Shown: piece by piece, positions 53,082 to 62,058 of the stretch
Layout: each line of letters begins with the position of its first letter
Numbering within the stretch: position 1 is the stretch's first letter
Source: Paraburkholderia solisilvae
Lineage (GTDB): Bacteria > Pseudomonadota > Gammaproteobacteria > Burkholderiales > Burkholderiaceae
Direction: 5' to 3'
NCBI RefSeq assembly: GCF_902859875.1
Contig: NZ_CADIKF010000008.1
Span: 62,001 to 126,000, forward strand
DNA length: 64,000 nt
Translations under genes and position numbers: made by a program
Notes under the pieces: generated by a model
Databases searched by the model: none
Seen by the model: only the letters and a program-made list of their open reading frames with translations
Told to the model about the DNA's origin: nothing

Positions 53082-55769
53082 TCAGAAGCGGTACGTCGCA
53101 CCGATCTGGAAAGTCCGGCCCATATCGGTGTACAGCGACTGGTCGTAACCGGTGATGTCCGGATACGACTGCCATTCGACGTCGAACGGCGGCGAGCGGT
53201 CGAACAGGTTCGTGATGCCGCCGTAGATCGTCCAGTGCTTGAAGCCGGTGTATGTCGCCATCAGGTTGAACTGGCTATACGACGCGACCGACAACGTGCC
53301 GCCGTCGCCGAACTCTTCCGCGACCGCATTCGTGTACGGGCCCGTGTACTGCCACGTGAGCGTCGTCGTGAACTTGCGGTAGTCCCAGGTCAGGCTCGTA
53401 TTGCCCTTCCAGCGCGGATTGCTCGCGCCGAACGGCTGCAGGAACGCGAAGTTGTTGCCGGCGAAGTCCTGGGTCGGCTGGCCCGGCGAATTCAGCTTGA
53501 AGTGCCACACGTACGCCCAATCGCCGGAGAGCGTGAAGGTGCCGAAGTTCGTGCCGACCGATTTGCGGAAGTTGAAGTCGAAACCATCGGTATCCAGCGA
53601 ACCGAGATTCACATATTGCATGTTGATAAAGCGGATCGACCCGTCCGCATTGCGGACCACCACTGACGGATCGTTCGCCTGCAGCAGCGCGTTCGGATCC
53701 TGCGTGCCGATCACGCCGTCGATGTGAATCTTGTAGAACGCCGCACCGATATCGGTCGACCGGTCAGGCGACAGTTCGAAGCCGATGTTGTAGTTCTTCG
53801 TGTGCTCCGGCTGCAGATCCGGATTGCCGTTGGTCTTCTCGGTCGTAAAGTGCGTCGTCGGTGTGCCGCTCGGGTCGTTCGGATCGCTCAGGTTCTGGTG
53901 CCCCAGATAGGCCGCCTGCGAGTTCTCCACCAGCGTCGGCGCACGGAAACCGCGGCTATACGATGCATACGTGGTGATCGCCTGGACCGGCTGGAAGCGC
54001 AGCGCGAAGTTCGGCGAGAAGGCGCCGCCGAAGTCGCTGTAGTGGTCGTAGCGGCCCGACTGCGTAAACGTCAGGTTGTGCACGATCGGAATATCGACCT
54101 GGTAATAGACCGCCGCGACGTTGCGCGAACCGTCGACGGTCTGCACCTGCGCCGGCGTCACGATACCTTGCGACGACAGCGTGCGCGGGTTGATCACCGA
54201 GCTCTCGTGGCGGAACTCAGAGCCGAGGCCGAGGCCGACGTTGCCGCCCGGCAACGTGAACAGATTGCCCGTCGACATCTTCGCGGTGACGTCGTCGATC
54301 TTCGAGATCGCCTGCTGGTCGTCCTGCGAGAAGAGGCCCGCGGTGCCGTTCGGCGTCGACGCAGGGTTCGCGAAGTTGAACACGCCGTTCGCGAGAATGT
54401 TCTGCACACCCGCTACGTTCAGCTCATTCGCATAGCTCGTATCGACCGTGCTTTGCGAATGCCCATAGTCGACCTGCCAATCCCAGTCGCCGACCTTCGG
54501 CGTCGTAAACGAACCCTTTACGCCGGTCGACGCCTTCCAGAACGTCGAAACCGTATCGGCAACAATCGTATGCCCCGGGAACGTATAGTTGATCGCCGTC
54601 GGCACGCCGAACGGATTGAACGGATTGCTTGCCGACACGGTTCGATCGAGCGGCGACACCGAGCCGGTCGCCGGATCGAACACATTCGACAGACTGCTGA
54701 GCGCGGCAGGTCCCTGCAGCTGCACGGTCTCATCGCGGCTCAGCCACAAATCCGCATAGGCCTGCGTGTTGTCGTCCACCTTGTATGTGCCATGCACTTT
54801 CGCGTTCCAGCGCGTAGTCGCGGGAATCAGCGAAGTCTGCGACGCGGGGTTATGCACGCACACCTGACCGTTCGAGTTCGTGCTGGGCGGACACGGGTTG
54901 ATCGGCGCGGTGCTGCCATCGGGAAGCTCCCAGTTCGACTGCTGGTTCGGACCGAGCGGCCCCGCATGGCCACCGGGGAACTGCGAGAAGTCCTGGTTCG
55001 CGGTCATCGAGCGATCGCCGAGCGTCGAACCGGAATCGCGATACCAGCTCGCGGCCGCGGTGATGTTGTAGCGATCCGTGTTCAGATCGCCAAAACCGCC
55101 GAGCACGCTGAACTGGCCCTGGCCGTCGCCCGGATGCTGCGTCTTGCCCGCCTGCCCGCTAATCTCCAGGCCCTGGAAATTCTTCTTCGTGATGATGTTG
55201 ACCACACCCGCAATCGCGTCCGAGCCGTATTCCGACACCGCGCCGGTCTTCACCACTTCGATGTGGTCGACGATGTTAAGCGGAATCGAGTTGACGTCGA
55301 AGAACGTGTCGGTGAAGTTGACCGGCACCGCGTAGTTCGCGACACGCTGACCGTCGACCAGCACCAGCGTGTACTTCTCGCTCAGGCCGCGCAGTGCGAT
55401 GCCGGCGCCGCCGGGCGCGGTGCTGTTCATCGTCGATTGCGACCAGCTGCTCGCGGAGTTCGCGGCCATGCCGCGCAGGAAGTCGGCCACTGTCGTGTAG
55501 CCGCTTTGCTCGATTTCCTTCGGGGTGATGGTTTGGACTTCGATGTTGCCGGTCTTATCCGACGTACGGATCAGCGAGCCGGTCACTTCCACCTTCTCCA
55601 GCTTGCTGACCGGCGCGGATGCGGCCGGGGCGCTGCTTGCCGCTGCTGCGGGGGCGGCCGTGCTGTCCGGCGTGCTTTGCGCATACGCGACTGGTATGCA
55701 CGCGGCCGTCAACACGAGCTCGGCGCCTATGATTCTCGTCATGGCCGAGACCAATTTCTTCTTTTTCAC
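53082..55769 (-). CDS. TonB-dependent outer-membrane receptor
   Basis: 895 residues from a GTG at 55769 (CAGGAGAGC upstream). A signal peptide (VLTAACIPVAYAQ) is followed by a Ser/Ala-rich stretch with a possible TonB box near LEKVEVTG, a plug domain (LIRTSDKTGNIEVQ, PKEIEQSGYTTVADFLRGM, ALRGLSEKYTLVLVDGQRV, GSDAIAGVVNIITKKN) and a 22-stranded barrel ending in aromatic F (QIGATYRF). It belongs to the large receptor group that also takes peptides or plant-derived substrates, but the ligand is unknown. Context: opp transporter on one side, exbBD-tonB on the other. Confidence 0.9.
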   Translation of the reverse strand: MKKKKLVSAMTRIIGAELVLTAACIPVAYAQSTPDSTAAPAAAASSAPAASAPVSKLEKVEVTGSLIRTSDKTGNIEVQTITPKEIEQSGYTTVADFLRGMAANSASSWSQSTMNSTAPGGAGIALRGLSEKYTLVLVDGQRVANYAVPVNFTDTFFDVNSIPLNIVDHIEVVKTGAVSEYGSDAIAGVVNIITKKNFQGLEISGQAGKTQHPGDGQGQFSVLGGFGDLNTDRYNITAAASWYRDSGSTLGDRSMTANQDFSQFPGGHAGPLGPNQQSNWELPDGSTAPINPCPPSTNSNGQVCVHNPASQTSLIPATTRWNAKVHGTYKVDDNTQAYADLWLSRDETVQLQGPAALSSLSNVFDPATGSVSPLDRTVSASNPFNPFGVPTAINYTFPGHTIVADTVSTFWKASTGVKGSFTTPKVGDWDWQVDYGHSQSTVDTSYANELNVAGVQNILANGVFNFANPASTPNGTAGLFSQDDQQAISKIDDVTAKMSTGNLFTLPGGNVGLGLGSEFRHESSVINPRTLSSQGIVTPAQVQTVDGSRNVAAVYYQVDIPIVHNLTFTQSGRYDHYSDFGGAFSPNFALRFQPVQAITTYASYSRGFRAPTLVENSQAAYLGHQNLSDPNDPSGTPTTHFTTEKTNGNPDLQPEHTKNYNIGFELSPDRSTDIGAAFYKIHIDGVIGTQDPNALLQANDPSVVVRNADGSIRFINMQYVNLGSLDTDGFDFNFRKSVGTNFGTFTLSGDWAYVWHFKLNSPGQPTQDFAGNNFAFLQPFGASNPRWKGNTSLTWDYRKFTTTLTWQYTGPYTNAVAEEFGDGGTLSVASYSQFNLMATYTGFKHWTIYGGITNLFDRSPPFDVEWQSYPDITGYDQSLYTDMGRTFQIGATYRF

Positions 55770-56801
55770 TTGCTCTCCTGCTTGTTGTAGAGGCCACCTT
55801 CATTGAACGATCTGCGCGGCGCGCGAGTCGCGCGTGCACAGCCGTGCGAAGTCCGATGTGATCGGCGAGTTCGTCGCCGCCGGTACCTATCCCTGGTCTC
55901 GCACGTCCCGTCCAGAACGCCTTGCCGATCGTGTCGGGCGCGTACTGGTTCTAAAGCGACCGCAGCGGAAGCAGGACGCATGCCAAGTGAAAGTCGTTGC
56001 AAGCGCAACGACCTGGGCCAGCCTCTATTGGTATTGACGCAAGTGATTGATTAGCCTCACTTAGCGTATAGATTCACCGCCCCGCGCGATAGGCAAACGT
56101 GCTCTCTTCCGCGATTAACGCGTAACCGGCTAAAGGGTTATCGGTAAATAGGTATTAGCGGTTTTATTCCCGCCATGGTGCATGGTGCGCACCCACCGAA
56201 GGCGCGTCTTTCCGAACAAGTGCATGCGTTTTTCATCACGCAAATTGCATTGATTCACTGAAATCGGGCAGATATCGAATGAAAGAAATGTTTGTAATTT
56301 ATTTGTTATGTCGCCTTGTTTAGCCCTGCCACAAAGGACTTTCGAATTTTGGTCCATTATTTTAGCGATCTTTCACAGTTAAATAATTGTAAGAAACTTG
56401 TCTATCGCGAGCAGCCGATTTGCACCATCGGACAGCGCTTTTTTAAATTAGCACCAAGCCAATACACGGGAAATGCTGAATCCCGCTTTGCAATCCACTA
56501 AAACTTCTTTGCGTTCGTTCGCGCTCGACGATTTAATCCACCATTCACACTTGGGAGGTCGCGCGTTTTGCGACGCTTATCGCAATTCGATCTCCCGGGA
56601 AAGCCAGTGTTTTCAGTGGTTTCGTGCGCCCGACAGGCCGCCGCGCATGGTTTGCGCAGCGTCTGTTCACGCATGTTCGCGCCCGCCTGGTACGCCACTT
56701 GCATTGCTCGCGGCGCCTTCAAGCCGGCCACCCACGAGGGAACCGACAACGAAAAACCCTGCCGTTATGCAACGGCCGTTTTGAGCTAACAGGAGTCCGC
56801 A
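55770..56801. promoter_or_regulatory. Long divergent region between the receptor and exbB genes
   Basis: About 1.03 kb with no supported gene. It divides into a GC-rich part near the receptor and an AT-rich part around 56130-56470. A clear hairpin (GTCGTTGC-AAGC-GCAACGAC) sits at 55993-56012. I looked for a Fur-like box in the AT-rich part and found no convincing match. Short frames here lack ribosome sites. Confidence 0.45.
55993..56012. repeat. Perfect 8-bp inverted repeat upstream of the receptor gene
   Basis: GTCGTTGC, AAGC, GCAACGAC. It lies about 224 bases upstream of the receptor start in an otherwise unstructured stretch, so it could be an operator or a hairpin in leader RNA. Confidence 0.45.
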
Positions 56802-57413
56802 GTGCTGAACACGCTTATCACCTACTCGATCCAGTCGATGGGTCTCATCCCGCTGCTTGCCTTTATCTTTTTGATCGGCATTGCGATCATCATCGAACGC
56901 TTCATGTTCTTTTCGCGAGCGGTGCGCGCAGGCCACACGCTCGAGCACGACCTGAAACTGGTCAATACCAGCAACCTCGACGACGCGGCGAAGGTTGCCG
57001 ACCACTACAGTCAGACCGTGCAAGCCGAACTCGTCAGAACCGCCCTGAAGGCGAAGGGCAAGAGCGAGGCGGTGGTCGAACGGGAGATCGAAGAGACGAT
57101 CATGTTCCAGCTGCCGCGCCTCGACCGCAACCTGTGGGTTCTTGACACGGCTGTCACGCTTGGACCGCTGCTCGGTCTGCTGGGCACGATCATCGGCATG
57201 GTCGAATCGTTCAATGTGCTCGGCACGAGCGGCACGGCCAATCCGAACGGTGTGACGGGCGGCATCGGGCATGCGCTCACCGCGACCGCGTGCGGCCTGA
57301 CGATTGCCATTATTTGCGTGATCTTCCTCAACTACTTCAACAAGCGGATCCGCATGACGGTCAACCAGTTCGACCTGATCAAGTCGCTGCTCGTGTCGCG
57401 CTTCGCCGCATAA
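56802..57413 (+). CDS. exbB: ExbB-like proton channel subunit of a TonB energising system
   Basis: 203 residues from GTG 56802 (AGGAG upstream). Three membrane segments: GLIPLLAFIFLIGIAIIIERF near the N-terminus, GPLLGLLGTIIGMVESF and ALTATACGLTIAIICVIFLNYF toward the C-terminus. The conserved ExbB/TolQ signature is present. With ExbD it uses the proton gradient to drive TonB. First gene of a plus-strand exbB-exbD-tonB set with tight spacing. Confidence 0.92.
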   Translation: MLNTLITYSIQSMGLIPLLAFIFLIGIAIIIERFMFFSRAVRAGHTLEHDLKLVNTSNLDDAAKVADHYSQTVQAELVRTALKAKGKSEAVVEREIEETIMFQLPRLDRNLWVLDTAVTLGPLLGLLGTIIGMVESFNVLGTSGTANPNGVTGGIGHALTATACGLTIAIICVIFLNYFNKRIRMTVNQFDLIKSLLVSRFAA

Positions 57414-57435
57414 CGCACGAGAGGAGGAAAGAATC

Positions 57436-57855
57436 ATGCGCAACCATCGCAGTCACTATCTCGGCGGAGAAGAGAAAGCCCGCATCGAGATCATTCCGAT
57501 GATCGACATCATGATGTTCCTGCTGGTGTTCTTCATGCTTGCCACGCTGAAGATGATCCAGGGCGCGGGCATCAAGCTCGATCTGCCGCAATCGAGCACC
57601 GCCGAGCAGTTGCAGCAGACGGTGAAGGTATCGATCGGCGTCACGAAATCCGACCAGCTCTATCTGGACGCGAAGGAAATCACGCCGGAAGCGCTCACCG
57701 CGCATCTGCAAGGGCTGGTGCACGACTCGAAGAAAGTCGACGTCGCGATCGCCGGCGATGAAGGCACGAGCTACAAAAATATCGTCAAGGTGATGGACCT
57801 GGTGCGTGCGGCGGGCATCAGTTCGGTTGCACTGGCAACGAATCCGACGACATGA
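57436..57855 (+). CDS. exbD: ExbD-like subunit of the TonB energising system
   Basis: 139 residues from ATG 57436 (GAGGAGGAAAG upstream). One membrane segment with the conserved Asp (D24 in IPMIDIMMFLLVFFMLATL) and a periplasmic domain (IGVTKSDQLYLDAKEITPEALTAHLQGL). The Asp carries the proton with ExbB. It follows exbB by 22 bases and overlaps tonB by four bases (ATGA). Confidence 0.92.
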   Translation: MRNHRSHYLGGEEKARIEIIPMIDIMMFLLVFFMLATLKMIQGAGIKLDLPQSSTAEQLQQTVKVSIGVTKSDQLYLDAKEITPEALTAHLQGLVHDSKKVDVAIAGDEGTSYKNIVKVMDLVRAAGISSVALATNPTT

Positions 57856-58619
57856 ACTCGCCCGCGATCGATATGAACGGCACGCAACGACCTTTGACCG
57901 GCGCACTCTGGGCATCGTCCACGCCGACGCGTCACGGCGGTCTTTCGATGAAGACCGCGGTCGGCGTCGCCTTGCTGGTTGAAGTGCTGCTGGTTGCGGG
58001 CCTGTCGCAGGTCAGGTTCGAGCCGCCCCCGCCGCCGCCGAAGGAGATGCGTGTTCAGCTTGCGCCACCGCCGCCGCCCGAGGTGAAGAAGCTGGAGCCG
58101 CCGCCCGCGCCACCTGAGCCACAGAAGCCTGTGCCGAAGACCGTGCAGCCCAAGCCATTGCCGACACCGAAGCCGCCGCCCGCGAAACCCGCGCCGGCGC
58201 CCAAGGAAGCGGTGATTCCCGCGGCGGCCAATCCCACGGCGAATGCACCGGCTCTCGCAACCGCGCCCGCGACATCAGCGCCATCGACGCCGACCGCCGC
58301 CGCCGCACCCACCACGCCGGCCCCGCCGCCGGCACTGCATGGTGTGGTCGACGGACGCGGACATTGCCAGTCAGTGCAACCGCAGATTCCGCAGCGCGCG
58401 CTTCAGGAGGGCATTTCCGCGAATGTGATCGCGCATCTGTCGATCGGCACGGACGGCAACGTGAGCGACGTGAAAATCGTGCGCGTGACGCCGCCGACTT
58501 CCGTATTCAACCAGGCGGTGATCGCCGCGGGACGCGCTTATAAGTGCGAGAAAAACGCGGAGCCCTATGTGGGCGAAGTGGAGTTTTCGTTCAAGACCAC
58601 TGCATCCGACGACGAGTAG
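57852..58619 (+). CDS. tonB: TonB, energy transducer to outer-membrane receptors
   Basis: 255 residues from ATG 57852, overlapping the end of exbD. One membrane segment (about 34-53, MKTAVGVALLVEVLLVAGLSQV), a Pro/Lys-rich periplasmic linker (PPPPPKEMRVQLAPPPPPEV and beyond) and the C-terminal TonB domain (ISANVIAHLSIGTDGNVSDVKIV, VGEVEFSFKTT). It spans the periplasm and contacts the TonB box of receptors, most likely the receptor encoded divergently at 53082. A hairpin follows. Confidence 0.92.
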   Translation: MNSPAIDMNGTQRPLTGALWASSTPTRHGGLSMKTAVGVALLVEVLLVAGLSQVRFEPPPPPPKEMRVQLAPPPPPEVKKLEPPPAPPEPQKPVPKTVQPKPLPTPKPPPAKPAPAPKEAVIPAAANPTANAPALATAPATSAPSTPTAAAAPTTPAPPPALHGVVDGRGHCQSVQPQIPQRALQEGISANVIAHLSIGTDGNVSDVKIVRVTPPTSVFNQAVIAAGRAYKCEKNAEPYVGEVEFSFKTTASDDE

Positions 58620-58679
58620 CGCGACCGTGCGATTCGTGGCGTGAGGGTGGGTACCCGCTGCTCTGCGCTGATTCGGATC

Positions 58680-58710
58680 TTCGCGCGCCGGTTATGAGCC
58701 GGCGCGCGAA
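58680..58710. terminator. 12-bp hairpin between tonB and the chemotaxis gene
   Basis: TTCGCGCGCCGG pairs perfectly with CCGGCGCGCGAA across a seven-base loop, between the convergent ends of tonB (plus) and the chemotaxis receptor gene (minus). Likely a bidirectional terminator, without a long T-tract. Confidence 0.6.
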
Positions 58711-58713
58711 TTC

Positions 58714-60285
58714 CTAGCGGTGCGCCGCCCCGCCCAATTCAAAAATCGCCACCGCCGCATTCAACCGGTGCGCCTGTTCTTCAAGCGCCCCCGCTGCAGC
58801 CGCGGCTTCTTCCACCAGCGCCGCATTCTGCTGCGTGACCTGATCCATCTGCGCGATCGCGATATTGATCTGCCCGATGCCGGCGCTCTGCTCGGACGAC
58901 GCCGTTTCGATCTCGTTCATGATCGCGCTCACACGCGTGATCGATTCGAGAATCTCGCGCATCGTGTCGCCCGAGCGCGTGACGAGCGCCGCGCCCGATT
59001 CGATGCGTCCAGTCGACTCGCCGATCAGATCCTTGATCTCTTTCGCCGCCGACGCACTGCGCTGCGCAAGCGAGCGCACTTCGCTCGCGACGACCGCAAA
59101 ACCGCGGCCGTTCTCGCCCGCCCGCGCCGCTTCGACCGCCGCGTTGAGCGCCAGAATATTCGTCTGGAACGCGATGCCTTCGATCACCCCGACGATATCG
59201 CCAATCTTGTGCGAATCGGTCACGATGTGATCCATCGCGCCGACCACATTGCGCGTCAGCTCGCCGCCCTGGCTCGCCAGCGACGATGCGCCCGTCGCCA
59301 GCGAACTCGCGACCTTCGCATTGTCCGCCGTCTGCTTGAGCGTCGCGCCGAGCTGCTCGATGCTCGCGACAGTCTCTTCGAGCGACGCCGCCTGCTGTTC
59401 GGTGCGCTGCGACAGGTTCGAATTGCCCGCCGCGATCTCGCTGACGCCGGTGTGAATCGACTGTACGCCGCCGCGCACGTTGCCGACGGTCGCGATCAAC
59501 GATTCCTGCATCCGCTTGAGCGCCGCCGTCAGCACGCCCATTTCGTTGCTGCTCTCCACCACGATATTGCCGCTGAGATCGCCCGCCGAAATGCGCTCGA
59601 AATGCGCGATCGCCGCATCGGCCGGTTTAACGATTGCGCGCAACAGCACGAAGCGCATCAGCCATGACAGCGCGAATGCCGCCGCGAGCCCGACCGCCAC
59701 CAGCGTCATCACCAGACGGAACTCGTCCTGCGCCTTGCGGTAACGATCCTCGCCCTGGTCCATTTGCACCTTCTCGACCGCGAGCATCGCCTTCTCGAAT
59801 GCGCTGTAGAGCTTCGGCAGTTTGTACGCCTGAATCTGCAGGAACGTGTCCCGGTCGCCCGCGCGCAATGCGGCAAGTCCGGGCTCGATGCCGTCCTTGA
59901 GCAGCGTGTCGCGCGCGGCCTGCATCAGTTGAATCTGATTGCGCGCTGCGTCGCTGTCGACCGCGGCGCCGAGATACTTCGCGAGCTTGTCGTTCGAAAT
60001 CTCGAGATAAGTGTCCGAGCGCTTAAGTACCGCGTCCGCGCCCTTCGCATCGTGCAGGTCGCTCAGCGACGCGTAGGTTGCGAGGGCAAGGCGCAGCCGC
60101 AAGAGTTGCCCCGCGCTGTTCTCCAGATTCGCGACCGCTGGGGTATCGACGGTATAGGTTTGTTGCAGCGCCTGGTTTTCCGAGCGCAGCGCGATCAGGC
60201 CAATAGCTGCGCCCACAGCCAAAGTGATTGCAAATGCAACGACCATCAAGGTCAGGCAAGCTCGTATCGACAGATTTTTTTTCAT
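58714..60285 (-). CDS. Methyl-accepting chemotaxis protein
   Basis: 523 residues. Two membrane segments (about 11-32, [22 protein letters not shown]; about 190-215, [24 protein letters not shown]) frame a periplasmic four-helix sensor of the TarH type ([23 protein letters not shown]). A HAMP domain follows, then the cytoplasmic signalling domain with the hairpin tip ([22 protein letters not shown]) and methylation helices. The C-terminus lacks the NWETF-type CheR pentapeptide. Ligand unknown. Genes next to it do not suggest a substrate. Confidence 0.93.
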   Translation of the reverse strand: MKKNLSIRACLTLMVVAFAITLAVGAAIGLIALRSENQALQQTYTVDTPAVANLENSAGQLLRLRLALATYASLSDLHDAKGADAVLKRSDTYLEISNDKLAKYLGAAVDSDAARNQIQLMQAARDTLLKDGIEPGLAALRAGDRDTFLQIQAYKLPKLYSAFEKAMLAVEKVQMDQGEDRYRKAQDEFRLVMTLVAVGLAAAFALSWLMRFVLLRAIVKPADAAIAHFERISAGDLSGNIVVESSNEMGVLTAALKRMQESLIATVGNVRGGVQSIHTGVSEIAAGNSNLSQRTEQQAASLEETVASIEQLGATLKQTADNAKVASSLATGASSLASQGGELTRNVVGAMDHIVTDSHKIGDIVGVIEGIAFQTNILALNAAVEAARAGENGRGFAVVASEVRSLAQRSASAAKEIKDLIGESTGRIESGAALVTRSGDTMREILESITRVSAIMNEIETASSEQSAGIGQINIAIAQMDQVTQQNAALVEEAAAAAGALEEQAHRLNAAVAIFELGGAAHR

Positions 60286-60507
60286 AATTGTTCGGCGTGG
60301 TCAAACGGACGCCGCGATATTCTGGTCTCTTTCGCGGCCCTCGCTACGGTCATCGGCACGCGGCTTACAAAACTTTAGTTCTCCATGCGGATGGGAGTCC
60401 GATGGTGTATCAACGCCACTTGAATTCGGCAAAATGTCCAGCGCGCCCGCCGCGTCAGGCGCGCCGCACGGGGCTGCGTGCGGCGCGCGAGCGCTGGGGC
60501 GCCGGTA

Positions 60508-61797
60508 TCAAACGAATTTGCGCGCTTCGGCCGAGGGTTCTTCTACACCGTCGGCGCCGAGCGCGCGGTCCGGCCGCATCGTGAACGAGAGCAGAATGCC
60601 GAGCGCCATCAGCACCATCGACACGGTGAACGGCAGATTCCAGTTGCCGGTCAGATCGATCAGCCAGCCGCCGACCACCGGGCTGATGATGGCGGCCAAC
60701 GCCGACCCGGTGTTCATGATGCCGCTCGCGGTGCCCGCATGCTTCGGCGCAATATCCATCGGCACGGCCCACATCGGCCCGATCGTCATCTCGTTGAAGA
60801 AGAAGCCCCCGGACAGACACACCGCGGCGAGCGTGATCGAGATGTTCGACACGAACATGATCGGCGCGAGCGACAGCAGCGTCAGGAACATGCAGACGCC
60901 CACCATCACATTGCGCGCAAGACGCACGTTGCCGCGCGAACGCAAAATGCGGTCGGTCAACGAGCCGCCAAGCCAGTCGCCGAGCACGCCGGCAAAGAAC
61001 ACGCCGGAGGCGAACAGCGCCGACTTGCCGAGCTGCATGTGATAGTTGTGCAGGAAGTACTGCGGAATCCAGCCGAGGAACAGCCACAACACCCAGCCAT
61101 AGCAGAAGTACACCGCGGTGACGGGCGCCATGCGGCCGAGCAATGCGCGCCACGGCACCGGCGTGCGCTGCTTCGCGCCGCTATACGACGACAGCGTCGC
61201 ACATTCGGTCTCCGTAATACGCGGATGCTCGCGCGGGTTGTCGCGGAAGTACCAGATCCACATCAGCGCCCACAGGAAGCTCACGATGCCGGTGATGATG
61301 AACGCGCCGCGCCAGCTGGTCGACACCATCAGCCAGACGATCAGCGGCGGCGCGACCGCATTGCCGATCCGCGAGGCCGCGTGCGTGATGCCCTGCGCCA
61401 TGCCGCGCTGGTCCGCGCGCATCCAGTTCGACATCGCGCGCGTCGCGGTCGGGAACGTCGCGCCTTCGCCGAGGCCGAGCAGCACGCGCGCAAAAATCAT
61501 CGATGCGAAGCCGCCGGCAAGTCCGGTCAAGATGGTTGCGCCCGCCCAGATTACCGCGCAGATGCCGAGCGTGCGGCGCGGACCGAAACGGTCGCCGACC
61601 CAGCCGCCGATAATCTGGAAGATCAGGTACGGATACGCGAACGCGGAAAACACAAAACCGACTTGCGTATGATTCAGGCCCAGTTCCGCGCCGAACTGGC
61701 TGGCGGCGGTGCTGACGTTGACCCGGTCGATATACGTAATGAAATACATCGCGCAGAGCAGCAATAGAACGCGCGTCGTGGCTCGACGGAACATCAT
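60508..61797 (-). CDS. MFS transporter, anion:cation symporter (ACS) family
   Basis: 429 residues with 12 membrane segments (AGGAGAGG upstream of ATG). YIDRVNVSTAASQF, GGWVGDRFGPRRTL (motif A) and RVLLGLGEGATFPTATRAMSNW are typical of the ACS family, which imports sugar acids and aromatic acids (glucarate, galactonate, phthalate). The substrate is not clear. It ends close to the chemotaxis gene on the same strand, but a 222-base gap separates them. The dehydrogenase gene follows upstream with a roughly 260-base gap. Confidence 0.9.
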   Translation of the reverse strand: MMFRRATTRVLLLLCAMYFITYIDRVNVSTAASQFGAELGLNHTQVGFVFSAFAYPYLIFQIIGGWVGDRFGPRRTLGICAVIWAGATILTGLAGGFASMIFARVLLGLGEGATFPTATRAMSNWMRADQRGMAQGITHAASRIGNAVAPPLIVWLMVSTSWRGAFIITGIVSFLWALMWIWYFRDNPREHPRITETECATLSSYSGAKQRTPVPWRALLGRMAPVTAVYFCYGWVLWLFLGWIPQYFLHNYHMQLGKSALFASGVFFAGVLGDWLGGSLTDRILRSRGNVRLARNVMVGVCMFLTLLSLAPIMFVSNISITLAAVCLSGGFFFNEMTIGPMWAVPMDIAPKHAGTASGIMNTGSALAAIISPVVGGWLIDLTGNWNLPFTVSMVLMALGILLSFTMRPDRALGADGVEEPSAEARKFV

Positions 61798-62058
61798 CCT
61801 CTCCTATAGTTGTGTGCGAGATCCTGCGGCGTGCTCGCGCACACTGAAGGCATCGCAATACAAACGTCGAAAGCGTGGTGGCAGCGGATGCCGGCCGTTA
61901 CTGCGTTCGGCCCGGCATGCCGCCAGGATGGATATGGCGAGGTCGTGTCATGGCTTTGTCTCCAGGGTACTGATGCTGTATTGCCGCTCCGGGGTGTTCC
62001 CCGCTATTCGTTCGATTACTCCCCGTCCTTGCGTTTCGCTTGTTCGTTCAGTGATCCT

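Noticed and set aside
56385..56440. Possible intrinsic terminator before a run of six T
   Set aside because: Only a 5-bp stem is found and it is not adjacent to the T-run, so it is too weak to call.
56130..56470. Candidate Fur box upstream of the TonB genes
   Set aside because: The region is AT-rich and next to TonB genes, but no 19-bp match to GATAATGATAATCATTATC was found on either strand.
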